A DNA stretch of 64,000 nucleotides from Io17-Chloro-G2 sp034420695 (GCA_034420695.1 DAOULB010000054.1:62001-126000); one strand, 5' to 3'. Counted from the first letter of the stretch, positions 8,982 to 17,489 are shown. The notes: generated from the letters alone by a model not told the origin. Made by a program: numbers and translations.

Positions 8982-9461
8982 ATGACTACAGAAAACCCTG
9001 AGTCAATTACTGAACGGGTGCGTTTCTGGGAAGAGCAGGACAAGATCAACCAAGAGCTAATCCCCAGGGTCATCCGGCAGAACGAGCTGCTCACTAACCA
9101 CATTGCCGACCATGAGAACCTGCCGGAAGTGGCAGGCAACGCCATCAGCCAAGCTCTGGCCGGAGCCAGGGAAGAACAGAGGCAGGAATACGAAACTGCA
9201 ATAGCCGAATTGAGGGCCGAAGCAGAAGCGCAGTGCCGTCAGCACGAATCGGAGTTGCAAGCGGCCCGGGATGAACGTCAGCAGCAGGCCGAGGCCTTGG
9301 ACGCTGCAAGAGCCGAGCGGGAAGAACAGAGCCGCCAACACTCGAATGAAGTAGCCACCCTGCAAGAGCAGTTGCGCAAAGCCAAGACCATGTTCACCGG
9401 CGTTGCCGCCGGTGCAGCTGCTATTTCCATAGCGGCGCTGGTCGTCAGTTTCCTCATCTGA
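8982..9461 (+). CDS. tail-anchored coiled-coil protein
   Basis: 159 residues from ATG, with AGAGGG eight bases upstream. Residues about 55-135 are an almost continuous charged coiled coil rich in Glu, Gln, Arg and Ala. Residues about 139-159 (GVAAGAAAISIAALVVSFLI) are a single hydrophobic helix at the extreme C-terminus, so the bulk of the protein should face the cytoplasm. It ends 16 bp before the nuclease-like gene at 9478 and is very probably co-transcribed with it. No family recognised; a scaffold or sensor for its partner is a guess. Confidence 0.65.
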   Translation: MTTENPESITERVRFWEEQDKINQELIPRVIRQNELLTNHIADHENLPEVAGNAISQALAGAREEQRQEYETAIAELRAEAEAQCRQHESELQAARDERQQQAEALDAARAEREEQSRQHSNEVATLQEQLRKAKTMFTGVAAGAAAISIAALVVSFLI

Positions 9462-9477
9462 AGCGAGAGGCATAGCG

Positions 9478-10605
9478 GTGAACATGCAATCCACAAACTT
9501 GCTTCCGGCGCTGCGGGAACTTCCCGGCGGTGAATACGCCCGCCACATGTCATTCCGGGAGATGATGGTCGCATTGCTCAACACCGACCGAGCCATGTTC
9601 GCCGCGGAATTTGCTTCGGCCGTGTCCTTCGGAACGTGGGGCGTTTTCCAAGGAATCATTGTGGATGACAATCTAGCAGCGGCCTATGAGGCCCAATATC
9701 CTGGCTTGGCCGCTGACCACTCGCTGCATGAACACTGGCAAGAGATGATGGATCGCGGGAATTTGTCCATGGACAAATTTGTGGACGGGCTGAAGGGCAA
9801 GGTAGCAGAGTTCGAAACCAAAGAGATGCTGGAATCCCAAGGGTACACCGGTGTAGAGATTGCCTCTGACCCGACCCATGAAGTCTGGGACATCAGCGCA
9901 ATTGACCCAGATGGACAGGGTGTGCTGATACAGGTCAAATCTGTTGTTGAAGGCTCTGCCGGCGAAGTTCAAGGCTTGATGGAAGCCAACCCCGATGTCC
10001 TTTACTATGTCAGTTCCGAGGTTTACCAAAAAATATCTGACCGCGCTCCGGATTTGGTAGACCGAATAACTGACATCGGCAAGACCAGTGAATTAGAAGG
10101 CAGCGTAACGGAAGGTCTTGACCTTCTCAGCAGCAATATGGGGATCGACATTCCCGACGGGCTGGAGGAAATCATTCCCCTTGCGGGTGCCATACTAGCC
10201 GGAGCGCGCCTTGCCTACAGTGTGATTAAAACCGAAAAGGAATTCAAAGCTGCTGACCGCACAACAAGGAACAAGATACAGGTTGTACAGTCATTAACCG
10301 TCATGTCGCGATACGGGGTCAACACCGTCCTTGCAACTGTTGGCGGGGCTGGAGGAACAGTTGCAGGTAGCTTCATGCCGGGACTGGGCAATCTCATTGG
10401 CGGTATCGCTGGCGCAACTAGCGGAGTTGGCATAGGTATGTACCTGAACAGGCATCTCCAACCGCACATGCTGAGTCTTGCCCTGAACATTACCGGTCTA
10501 ACCCACGACGACCTGTTCTACTACAAGAACAAGCCCCGCATCGACGAAGTAGCCGTCAGTTTCCAGACCACGGCGAGAGAACTGGCTGCACCCCCCGGTT
10601 TCTAG
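9478..10605 (+). CDS. nuclease-like protein with glycine-zipper membrane region
   Basis: 375 residues from GTG 9478, with GAGAGG seven bases upstream. Residues 1-100 are helical. Residues about 108-165 resemble a PD-(D/E)xK fold: a helix with Glu (AEFETKEMLESQGY), then WDISAIDPDGQGVLIQVKSV, giving D-x(n)-QxK with Gln in place of the usual Glu. Residues about 225-250 and 285-330 are hydrophobic; the second is a Gly-rich zipper (AGGTVAGSFMPG, LIGGIAGATSGVGIGMYL) as in pore-forming or membrane-inserting proteins. No family recognised. The pairing with a membrane-anchored coiled coil suggests a toxin, effector or defence protein, but that is inference. Confidence 0.6.
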   Translation: MNMQSTNLLPALRELPGGEYARHMSFREMMVALLNTDRAMFAAEFASAVSFGTWGVFQGIIVDDNLAAAYEAQYPGLAADHSLHEHWQEMMDRGNLSMDKFVDGLKGKVAEFETKEMLESQGYTGVEIASDPTHEVWDISAIDPDGQGVLIQVKSVVEGSAGEVQGLMEANPDVLYYVSSEVYQKISDRAPDLVDRITDIGKTSELEGSVTEGLDLLSSNMGIDIPDGLEEIIPLAGAILAGARLAYSVIKTEKEFKAADRTTRNKIQVVQSLTVMSRYGVNTVLATVGGAGGTVAGSFMPGLGNLIGGIAGATSGVGIGMYLNRHLQPHMLSLALNITGLTHDDLFYYKNKPRIDEVAVSFQTTARELAAPPGF

Positions 10606-10825
10606 GCTGGACCAATGGCCCGGCAACCCCAACGTCCTTCCGGTCTTCTCTTGGCGATACCCCGCTACCCTCAACAGCGACACCGTCCCTTTACTGACAT
10701 TCGCCTCTTGTTACGCTGGGAAGCGACCCGCTATCGTATTTGTAGGGTGTCTTTCAACGCGGAGCGGTTGATGTGGGCCTTTTCGTGTGCTGAATGCCAA
10801 GCTGGTCCGGGGCAGGTGGGTCAAT

Positions 10826-10882
10826 AAGAATGGTGGGAAATGGCGGAAAATGGTGGGGTATTTGAAAAATCTCCGGCCCGCC
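10826..10882 (+). repeat. dispersed copy of the 35.6-kb repeat unit
   Basis: Three AAATGG-type blocks spaced 10-11 bases apart followed by GAAAAATCTCCGGCCCG. The same pattern occurs three times in tandem at 35641-35892. It sits in the 343-bp gap (10606-10948) between the convergent nuclease-like and SDR genes; nothing else is evident in that gap. Confidence 0.6.
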
Positions 10883-10948
10883 AACCCGCCGGTAGATGCT
10901 CAGCCCCCTGCTCCTTTTGTGGATGGCGTCTCCCGGGGACTGAGTGCG

Positions 10949-11698
10949 CTAAAACGCCGCCAGCCGGCCGCCGTCGCAGGGGAGGTCTACTCCGGTGATG
11001 AATTCGGCGGCGGGTGAGAGGAGGAAGAGGGTCGCTTGGGCTTGGTCTGAGGGGCGGCCCCACCGCTTGATGAGAATGTCCTGGGGTGGGTTGCTGTCGT
11101 CCCGCGGCGAGTCGGGGCGGCCCACCGGGGTGCCGGTGGTGGTGGGCGTGACCGAATTGACCCTTATGTTGTGGGGGGCCAGTTGCACCGCCACCGACCG
11201 GGTGAAGTTGAGCAGGCCTGCCTTGGCCGTGCCGTAGGCGATGCGGGCCGACTCGCCCCGGTGCCCCGACGTGGAAATGATGTTCACCATGGAACCCCCC
11301 TGGCCCCGTTCCACCATGTGCCGGGCCACCTGCTGGGTGACGATGAACGTCCCGTTCAATATCACGTCGATAACGTTCTTCCAGTCCGACAGTTCGGCTT
11401 CCAGGAAGGGCTTGCGGTCGCTGATGGCAGCGTCGTTCACCAGCAGGTCGATGCCGCCCAGGCTGTCGATGACCTCGCCGAGGGCGCTCTCAACGCTTTC
11501 CGGCCGGGTAATGTCGGCGGCGACCCCGATGGCCCTGCCCCCGGCTTCGTTAATGCTGATGGCAGCGGCTTGGGCGTACTGCTGGCTCAGGTCCAGGCAG
11601 GCCACGGCCGCCCCGTTGGCCGCCAAGGTGCGGGCGATTTCCGCCCCGATGTTGGGTCCCGTTCCCGAAACCAGGGCAACCTTGCCTTCCAGTGACAT
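10949..11698 (-). CDS. short-chain dehydrogenase/reductase
   Basis: 249 residues. The cofactor loop is SGTGPNIG (11-18), NDAA (88-91) replaces the usual NNAA, catalytic Ser lies near 142-144, with Tyr155 and Lys159 in YGTAK, and the tail has GVDLPCDGG. A specificity loop of about 20 residues between 185 and 210 is rich in Thr, Pro and Asp. It is downstream of an amidohydrolase (84 bp gap, same strand), repeating the amidohydrolase/SDR pairing seen at 1607-3481. Substrate unknown. Confidence 0.85.
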   Translation of the reverse strand: MSLEGKVALVSGTGPNIGAEIARTLAANGAAVACLDLSQQYAQAAAISINEAGGRAIGVAADITRPESVESALGEVIDSLGGIDLLVNDAAISDRKPFLEAELSDWKNVIDVILNGTFIVTQQVARHMVERGQGGSMVNIISTSGHRGESARIAYGTAKAGLLNFTRSVAVQLAPHNIRVNSVTPTTTGTPVGRPDSPRDDSNPPQDILIKRWGRPSDQAQATLFLLSPAAEFITGVDLPCDGGRLAAF

Positions 11699-11782
11699 AG
11701 CTGCGCCCCTCCGTCGATTGAGTTCACTTGGATTCCGGGCCCCGCCCTTGTAACCCCTGGCTTCCCCGCCGGCTGCCCCGGG

Positions 11783-12847
11783 TCAGTCCGCTGGCAGGCC
11801 GTACAGTTCCTGGGCGTTGGTCTGAAGTATTTTTCGGGAGACTTCCTGGCTGATTTTGCCTTCATCGGCCCACCGCTGGACTTCCCCCAAGGCAGCCAAG
11901 TTGGCCGAAGGGTCGGAATGGCAGTAGTCGGTGCCGATTATCAGGTTGTCTTCGGTGCCGAATGTCAGCAGGTATTCGATGTCGTCCACCGGGTCCAAGG
12001 CTACGAACAGGCGGTTGGTCCGGAACAGGTCCTTGGTGAGGTCCAGGGTCGTTGCCCGCTCGTGCAGCCGGTGGGAGCGCTGCTGGGTCTCCAGTTGGGC
12101 AATGGTGTAGGGAATCCAGGAAGCCCCGGCCTCGATGAATCCGAACCGGAGGCCCGGGAACTTGTCCGGCAGCTTGGCGGTCACCACCGCGGTGAAGGCC
12201 GCCATCACCGGGAATCCCCGGTCCCACTCGTGCCCCGGCAGAGGGTGCCCGGTGTGGATGCACACCGGCATGTTCAAATTCGACGCCTCTTCGTAAATCG
12301 GGAAGAAGTGAGGGTCGCTGACCTTCCTGTCCAAGTCGAAGCCCCGCTTGAAGAAGCCGCAGGCGCCGTGCTCCTTGGCCCAGCGAAGCTCCTTGACCGC
12401 CTCACCGGAGTCCAGCATTGGCAGCACCGCGGCCCACTTGAGCCGCCCGTTGCTGGCGGCGCACCGCTCCGCAATCCAGCGGTTGTAGGACTTGGTTAGG
12501 GCTTGCTCTGCCTGGGGATTGTCGGTGTTGTAGCGGATGAAGAAGGTAGGGAAAATCATCTGGGTCCCAACGTCCATCCCGTCCATGTCGTCCAAGCGGC
12601 CTGGAACGTCCTTCAGTTCCCGCTTGTCCCGGTGGGGATGGTGAACATTGTCCCGGATAGCCCTGGCCTGCAGCCGCCCCTCCACGAACCACCAGCGGCT
12701 TCGGGCGGGGTCTATCGCTCCCTCGGGCAAACTTCCCGCAGGGGGCGTAACCGTGACCGGAACGTGCTGGGCCAGGGCGCCCTGCAGTTCCTGCCAAGTT
12801 GCTTCGGACTCGTCCACGTGGGTGTCGGCGTCAACAATCCATGCCAT
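11783..12847 (-). CDS. amidohydrolase-2 family metal-dependent hydrolase
   Basis: 354 residues from ATG 12847, chosen because GAGGTGGAG lies directly upstream; an in-frame start seven codons earlier has no such site. PF04909-type motifs: VDADTHV (Asp6, Asp8, His10), CIHTGHPLPG, GFIEAGASWIPY and IIGTDYCHSD. Paralog of the protein at 1607-2698, with the same length and motif order but clearly divergent. Upstream partner of the SDR at 10949. Likely acts on a small organic acid or ring compound; the substrate cannot be read from the sequence. Confidence 0.85.
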   Translation of the reverse strand: MAWIVDADTHVDESEATWQELQGALAQHVPVTVTPPAGSLPEGAIDPARSRWWFVEGRLQARAIRDNVHHPHRDKRELKDVPGRLDDMDGMDVGTQMIFPTFFIRYNTDNPQAEQALTKSYNRWIAERCAASNGRLKWAAVLPMLDSGEAVKELRWAKEHGACGFFKRGFDLDRKVSDPHFFPIYEEASNLNMPVCIHTGHPLPGHEWDRGFPVMAAFTAVVTAKLPDKFPGLRFGFIEAGASWIPYTIAQLETQQRSHRLHERATTLDLTKDLFRTNRLFVALDPVDDIEYLLTFGTEDNLIIGTDYCHSDPSANLAALGEVQRWADEGKISQEVSRKILQTNAQELYGLPAD

Positions 12848-13081
12848 GTCTCCACCTCTTTTGCTCACCGCCGGGTAGGGCTGGAGTCACCGGGCGGCCA
12901 GGCTGTCGTCCGGCCGGCTTCTCCGGCCCCAATTTTCAACGAGAGACGGGTTAGCGTCAATCGCGGGCAAGCTAAACCATCCATTCCCAATCAGGGGCCA
13001 ATTCGGCGGAGCCCTTTTAAGGGAACGGCGTTATAGGACAAAGGATCCGATGAATTGAGAGCAGGTAAAAGAGTATTTGAT

Positions 13082-13167
13082 TGGTGCCGGGGGCGGGAAT
13101 CGAACCCACACACCCGCAAAGGTAGCGGATTTTAAGTCCGCCGCGTCTACCGTTTCGCCACCCCGGC
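13082..13167 (-). tRNA. tRNA-Leu (TAA)
   Basis: Acceptor arms GCCGGGG / CCCCGGC, T arm GGGTTCGATTCCC, anticodon loop containing TTAAA in the arm GCGGACTTAAAATCCGC, and a long variable arm typical of class II tRNA. CCA is encoded (complement of 13082-13084). Confidence 0.93.
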
Positions 13168-13554
13168 ATGAGCGTGCATTTGGAAGTTAGGAAGCCATTG
13201 CACCCTGCTGTTCGTAGTTGGAAGTGAAGAAACCCTTACGCTGATGCCTGCAACTGACCAACGGTGAGTTTCGAGGGAATAGAAAACCGTGGAGTTTGAC
13301 TAATCTTAGCGAAATCGAAGTTAAGGGGCAAGAATAAGCAGCACAGTCCAAGATGTAGTCTATCTCACCCCGGCATACTCAGGAACCCAGGCGCCTGCCA
13401 TTCCGGTGAACCACCTCTGATTCCGTACTCAGTGGCTGCTCCACTTCAGGCCTGAGCAATCGCCAAGCCGTGGCCGATGGGCCTGCCGGCGGATGATAGA
13501 ATCCTACTTTGGGAGCTTCTCGACAGAAGAAACGGAGAAAAAGGGGAGCCGGAC
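13168..13554. other. gap with no recognisable gene
   Basis: 387 bp between the tRNA-Leu gene and a small broken membrane ORF. I see no good open frame with a ribosome site, no repeat and no structured RNA here. Confidence 0.5.
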
Positions 13555-13743
13555 ATGCTTTGAGCAGTAATAGCGGCGGTCGGAGCGGCCGCAACCGGAA
13601 TTGCCACAGTCCTGGGTAGAACCAGGAAGAAGGATCCACCAACCCTGCCGTCCGGGGAGAAACCCCAGGTAGGGAAGGAATCCCAGGCAGGGAGCCAGCC
13701 CGATAAATTGGCTCCCAATGCCGAAACTTCAATAGCTACCTAG
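13555..13743 (+). pseudogene. small membrane protein ORF with TGA at codon 3
   Basis: ATG 13555 has AGGGGAG seven bases upstream. The frame reads Met-Leu-TGA, then AVIAAVGAAATGIATVLG (a transmembrane helix), RTRKKD (positive-inside flank) and a Pro/Gln/Ala-rich tail to TAG 13743, 62 codons in all. Apart from the TGA it looks like a normal single-span protein. TGG to TGA at codon 3 is the simplest explanation. TGA is used as an ordinary stop in nearby genes, and the early position gives no support for selenocysteine. Confidence 0.4.
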
Positions 13744-13848
13744 CGGGGCTGAATTCACCAGTTGTTGGTGGAGGGGACCTGAGCCTCGGGCAGGAAGACG
13801 ACTCCGCGGTGAGCCTCGGCCCCTAAGCAACGGCAGGCAAGAGGAAAC

Positions 13849-15036
13849 ATGACTCTTAAATCGGCAAACGTGGTGGTCATAGGCGGCGGTGTCAACGGCG
13901 CCAGCGTCGCCATGCACTTGGCCCGGATGGGGGCCGGCAGGGTGCTGCTGGTGGATAAAGGACCCTTGGCCGGGGGAGCAACGGGGCGCTCGGGAGCGAT
14001 GATTCGCGAACACTATCTGCACCCCGCACTGGTCCGGATGGCGAAGGAGTCCAGCGAAGTTTTCCATAACTTCGGTGACGCAGTGGGCGGAGACGCCCGC
14101 TTCCTGCAGACAGGGAGGTTGTTGCTGTTTGACGAGCGCGACGCCGCATCAGCCCGGGCCAACGTTGCCATGAACCGCGACTTGGGGGTTGACATCAAAA
14201 CTCTCTCGCCCGACGAGATAACTGAAATTGTGCCCCGGATGAATGCCCAAGACGTTGCTCTGGCCGCCTACGAGCCCAACTCGGGTTACGCCGACTCCAT
14301 CGCCACGACCTACGCCTACGCCGACCAGGCCCGGAAATACGGCGCGGAGATACTGACCGGTTGCGCCGTCACCGGATTTAAGCTTGCCGGAGGGAGAGTG
14401 ACCGGCGTGGAGACGGAAGCAGGTACGGTGGAGGCCGAGGCCGTGGTGGCCGTCGCCGGACCATGGACCAACCGTTTGGCCGCTACCCTGGGAGAGACCC
14501 TGTCAATAACTCCCCTCCGGGTACAGATGGTGCACCTGCGGCGTCCGCCGTCTCTGGAATCCCTGACCACCATCGTTATCGACTACACCAACGGCTCCTA
14601 CTACCGGGCGAATTCCGGTTTCCATACCCTGATGGGAGGGGAAAGGGAGGAGGACCTTCAGGAGATAACGGACCCGGACAACTATGGCCTGAATTCCGAC
14701 CACGACGCCATCATGCGTTTCTGGGAACGGGCCAAGAAGCGTTTTCCTGACTTTGCCTCAACGACTCCCTTGGGCGGCTACGGCTCCCTGTACGATATGA
14801 CCCCGGACGGCAACCCGATCCTGGGCAAATCGGCAGTCGCCGAGGGACTCTACTGGGCGGCGGGATTCAGCGGGCACGGGTTCAAGCTGTCCCCCGCGGT
14901 TGGCCGGATGATGGCGGAATTGGTGATGCTCGGAGATAGCCGGGACCATCCCGTTGGGGCCTTCCGTCCCAGCCGCTTTGCCGAGGGAGACCCGCTGGAA
15001 GCTGAACATCCTTACGTGGGAGCCCTGCACCCCTAG
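13849..15036 (+). CDS. FAD-dependent oxidoreductase (DAO family, sarcosine oxidase-like)
   Basis: 395 residues. The N-terminal dinucleotide motif VVIGGGVNGASVA (9-21) is followed by ATGRSGAMIREHY, the FAD pyrophosphate contact typical of glycine/sarcosine oxidase and dehydrogenase relatives, and the C-terminal FAD motif TPDGNPILG and AAGFSGHGFKLSPAVG. The length is usual for monomeric sarcosine oxidase-like enzymes. It probably oxidises a secondary or tertiary amine or amino acid. A second DAO-family paralog lies at 22173-23297. Monocistronic here. Confidence 0.85.
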   Translation: MTLKSANVVVIGGGVNGASVAMHLARMGAGRVLLVDKGPLAGGATGRSGAMIREHYLHPALVRMAKESSEVFHNFGDAVGGDARFLQTGRLLLFDERDAASARANVAMNRDLGVDIKTLSPDEITEIVPRMNAQDVALAAYEPNSGYADSIATTYAYADQARKYGAEILTGCAVTGFKLAGGRVTGVETEAGTVEAEAVVAVAGPWTNRLAATLGETLSITPLRVQMVHLRRPPSLESLTTIVIDYTNGSYYRANSGFHTLMGGEREEDLQEITDPDNYGLNSDHDAIMRFWERAKKRFPDFASTTPLGGYGSLYDMTPDGNPILGKSAVAEGLYWAAGFSGHGFKLSPAVGRMMAELVMLGDSRDHPVGAFRPSRFAEGDPLEAEHPYVGALHP

Positions 15037-15140
15037 TTCCCAGACGGAATTGGGCGAAGCAGGGAGCTAAGTAACATGAGGAAAACGGAGGAACTTCTTC
15101 AAAGGAGAGGCTTCGGGGAGAGTGTTAGCGTCCTGGTTGC

Positions 15141-15216
15141 TGGAGGCGACGGGCGGATTCGAACCGCCGAATAGAGGTTTTGCAGACCTCCGCCTTAACC
15201 ACTTGGCTACGTCGCC
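15141..15216 (-). tRNA. tRNA-Cys (GCA)
   Basis: Acceptor pair GGCGACG / CGTCGCC, T arm GGTTCGAATCC, anticodon loop CTGCAAA with GCA, encoded CCA. It lies 34 bp from tRNA-Leu(GAG) on the same strand, so the two are probably one transcript. Confidence 0.92.
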
Positions 15217-15249
15217 CCGCCTTCAAGACCCCGGACAGAACCCCTGATA

Positions 15250-15336
15250 TGGTGCCGAGGGCGGGATTTGAACCCGCACAGGCGATCGCCCACGGCCCCC
15301 TCAAGACCGCGTGTCTACCATTTCCACCACCTCGGC
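15250..15336 (-). tRNA. tRNA-Leu (GAG)
   Basis: Acceptor GCCGAGG / CCTCGGC, anticodon arm CGGTC-TTGAGGG-GGCCG giving GAG, long variable arm, T arm GGGTTCAAATCCC and encoded CCA. The sequence closely resembles the E. coli Leu(GAG) tRNA in its 5 prime half. Confidence 0.93.
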
Positions 15337-15354
15337 CCAAGGGCGTAGGCAAAT

Positions 15355-15363
15355 ATTATAGCA
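15355..15363 (-). promoter_or_regulatory. extended -10 promoter of the tRNA pair
   Basis: Minus-strand TGCTATAAT, an extended -10 element, about 18 bases upstream of tRNA-Leu(GAG). No strong -35 hexamer. The identical nonamer occurs at 15423-15431 (+) and in front of the ferredoxin gene. Confidence 0.5.
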
Positions 15364-15422
15364 CGCGCAGGCTCGGTGAACACCCGGTTGTTGAGTCGCC
15401 GCAACAGCAGCGGGTGCCTCTT

Positions 15423-15431
15423 TGCTATAAT
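15423..15431 (+). promoter_or_regulatory. extended -10 promoter of the DUF2007 gene
   Basis: Plus-strand TGCTATAAT, divergent from the tRNA promoter 60 bp away, about 120 bases upstream of the DUF2007-like start. No -35 match at the usual distance. Confidence 0.45.
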
Positions 15432-15548
15432 TGGCCTCGTCCGGGCCCTTCAACAGCCTGCCGGCTCCCGTAATTGCCGGCTCCCGCAACTGTCGGAAGT
15501 GGAAGGCCACGGCCCCGGTCCCAATACGTCCCACCAGGAGCAGTGCCC

Positions 15549-15905
15549 TTGGCAGCCGGCAGGAACCGCAGCCGGAAACAGGTCCGGCTGACAGGATTCG
15601 ACAATGAGCCCATGGCCAGGCTGGCAGAGCAGCGGCTCAGGGAAGAGGGAATCCCCTGCATGACCAGGTCTTTGCGAGGGGGGCCCGGCCTGTGGGGCTC
15701 CTCCTTCAATCTTCCCCACGAAATATTGGTGTACGAGTCCGATGAAATGCGGGCGCGGGACCTGCTGGGGCTGGCGCCTCTGGAAATATCGGAACGTGAA
15801 GCAGGGGCGCCGGAGCGTCGCCCCCTGGACCGTTGGCTGCTGTTTACCGGGGTACTCTTGGCCTTGGTAGTGCTGGCCCTGGCCCTTCAGACTTGGGGGC
15901 GGTAG
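15549..15905 (+). CDS. DUF2007-type putative signal-transducing protein with membrane anchor
   Basis: 118 residues from TTG 15549, chosen because CAGGAG lies eight bases upstream; the longer open frame starts without a ribosome site. Residues about 12-70 follow the DUF2007 pattern: VRLTGFDNEPMARLAEQRL, then EEGIPC, then EILVYESDEMRARDLLG. A Glu/Arg/Pro-rich linker and one transmembrane helix (LLFTGVLLALVVLALAL) finish the protein. The DUF2007 fold is ferredoxin-like and similar to PII-type domains; its role here is unknown. Confidence 0.65.
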   Translation: MAAGRNRSRKQVRLTGFDNEPMARLAEQRLREEGIPCMTRSLRGGPGLWGSSFNLPHEILVYESDEMRARDLLGLAPLEISEREAGAPERRPLDRWLLFTGVLLALVVLALALQTWGR

Positions 15906-15974
15906 CCGGTTCCCGTTGCCCCGCGCCGCAGGGCAACGGGAGGAAACGGGCCAGCCAGCCCTTTGTTGGGATTC

Positions 15975-16577
15975 ATGACCGCTAGATACGGAATATCACT
16001 GGTCCCTCAGCCCCCGGTCACGGCCGCCCTTCATCGGGTCCGGCAGGTAATTTGCAGCCAGTACGCATCCTGGGCGGCGGAAATGCACATGGTGCATCTT
16101 CCCTTGGTGAGTAGCTTCAGTTATCCCGACGACCACGCACAGAGGTTAGTAGCTGCACTGGAGAGGGTTGCGTCGGAATTCACCCGGGAGAACCCTGCTT
16201 TCCTTCTTTGCCGAAGAGGAGTAGTTGCTGAGGCAGAATACGGAGGCAGCATATTCCTGGAATTCGCTGAAGTGGAAGCGATAACCAAATTACGGGCAGC
16301 CGCTACTGCCTTGGCAGGCCCCGTCTCTGGACCGGAGTCCGACGGCGCTGCCCTGCGTTTTGCTCTGATGCGGCACGCCGGTGTTCCGGAATCGGTGTTC
16401 CGGAGCGCAGTGACCTTCGCGGAAGGACTGGTGGAAGGGCTGGAATTGCCCAACTATGCCACGCTCGGGCAATTGGTCTTCATTCGCTTCGAGTCCGACG
16501 CCGCCGGCGAAGACTGGAGTACGGGCGGCTGGGCTACCGATCTGCGCTGGCGTATTCTGGCCAGCTATCCCCTGTGA
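15975..16577 (+). CDS. hypothetical protein, possibly 2H-phosphoesterase-like
   Basis: 200 residues from ATG 15975; an in-frame TTG four codons earlier is possible, and neither has a good ribosome site. YGISLVPQPPVTAALHRVR at the start and HMVHLPLVSSF near residue 40 recall the LigT/2H phosphoesterase fold, where HxT/S motifs occur twice. Here the first is HLPL and the second region reads LVFIRFES without His, so the catalytic histidines seem lost. It may be a degenerate relative or an unrelated protein. It lies 33 bp upstream of a PEP-mutase-family gene on the same strand. Confidence 0.5.
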   Translation: MTARYGISLVPQPPVTAALHRVRQVICSQYASWAAEMHMVHLPLVSSFSYPDDHAQRLVAALERVASEFTRENPAFLLCRRGVVAEAEYGGSIFLEFAEVEAITKLRAAATALAGPVSGPESDGAALRFALMRHAGVPESVFRSAVTFAEGLVEGLELPNYATLGQLVFIRFESDAAGEDWSTGGWATDLRWRILASYPL

Positions 16578-16610
16578 ACCGCAATAAAAGACCTTGAGGA
16601 GGACCCTGTC

Positions 16611-17489
16611 ATGAGCGCCAACGTCAAGCCCACGGCGCGCCTGCGCCAAATGCTCAATTCCGGAGAGCTCATCGTGGCCCCCTTCATCCTCAACGCCCTC
16701 CACGCCAGGATAGCCGAGTCTGAGGGCTTTCAGGCGGTGTACATGACCGGCGCCGGAACGGCGGCTGAGCGCGGCTTCCCTGACGTGGGCTTGCTGACCA
16801 TGACCGAAATGGTGGCCAACGCCAAGTACATCGCCAATGCGGTCGACATTCCTGTGGTCTGCGACGCCGACACCGGTTACGGCAACCCGCTGAACGTGCA
16901 GCGTACCGTGCGGGAGTACGAGTCAGCCGGGGTTGCGGCCATCCACATCGAAGACCAGCTCTTCCCCAAGAAGTGCGGGTTCTTCGATGGCAAGCAGGTG
17001 ATCCCCAAGGAGGAGATGGTGCAGAAGATCCGGGCGGCCCTGGACGCCCGCTCAGACCCGGACTTTGTCGTCATCGCCCGTTGCGATGCCTACGCCGTCA
17101 CCGGTTGGCAGGACACCTTGGATCGCTGCCGGGCCTACGTTGAGGCCGGAGCCGACATGGTGTTCGTAGATGGCATCAGGACCGTGGACGACCTCAGAAA
17201 CTATGCAACGGACTTGGCCGACCTGCCCAGGCTGTACAACGGAGACCTGCTGCCTACCAATGAGGTGGCCGAGCTTGGCTACCGGCTGATGATATGCGGC
17301 AGTACCATCTGGCTGGTGTACCAGCAGGTGCGGGACGCATTCCGGGAACTCAAGAGCCAGGGAAAAGTTGATTCTGCCAGGTATGGCACCCGCATGGACG
17401 TGGCCGGGTTGCTGGGACTCGACCAAGTCTACGAACTAGAGCGGAAGTACGGCGTCACCGAGCCCCAGGCGGTGCCAACGGCCGATTAG
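16611..17489 (+). CDS. isocitrate lyase/PEP mutase family enzyme
   Basis: 292 residues, the usual size for the 2-methylisocitrate lyase/oxaloacetate hydrolase group. Mg-binding and substrate motifs are visible: CDADTGYGNPLNV (Asp85, Asp87) and HIEDQLFPKKCGF (Glu114, Asp115, catalytic-type Cys122). KKCGF replaces the KKCGH or KRCGH of true lyases. GAGGAGGA stands before the ATG. It probably cleaves or hydrolyses a C-C bond in a 2-hydroxy or 2-keto dicarboxylate. A divergent paralog without the Cys lies 99 bp away on the opposite strand. Confidence 0.85.
   Translation: MSANVKPTARLRQMLNSGELIVAPFILNALHARIAESEGFQAVYMTGAGTAAERGFPDVGLLTMTEMVANAKYIANAVDIPVVCDADTGYGNPLNVQRTVREYESAGVAAIHIEDQLFPKKCGFFDGKQVIPKEEMVQKIRAALDARSDPDFVVIARCDAYAVTGWQDTLDRCRAYVEAGADMVFVDGIRTVDDLRNYATDLADLPRLYNGDLLPTNEVAELGYRLMICGSTIWLVYQQVRDAFRELKSQGKVDSARYGTRMDVAGLLGLDQVYELERKYGVTEPQAVPTAD

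Noticed and set aside
13561..13563. General reassignment of TGA to an amino acid
   Set aside because: TGA ends many normal genes here, for example at 9459-9461, 16575-16577 and 21548-21550; only the UGSC gene gives real support for TGA decoding, through Sec.
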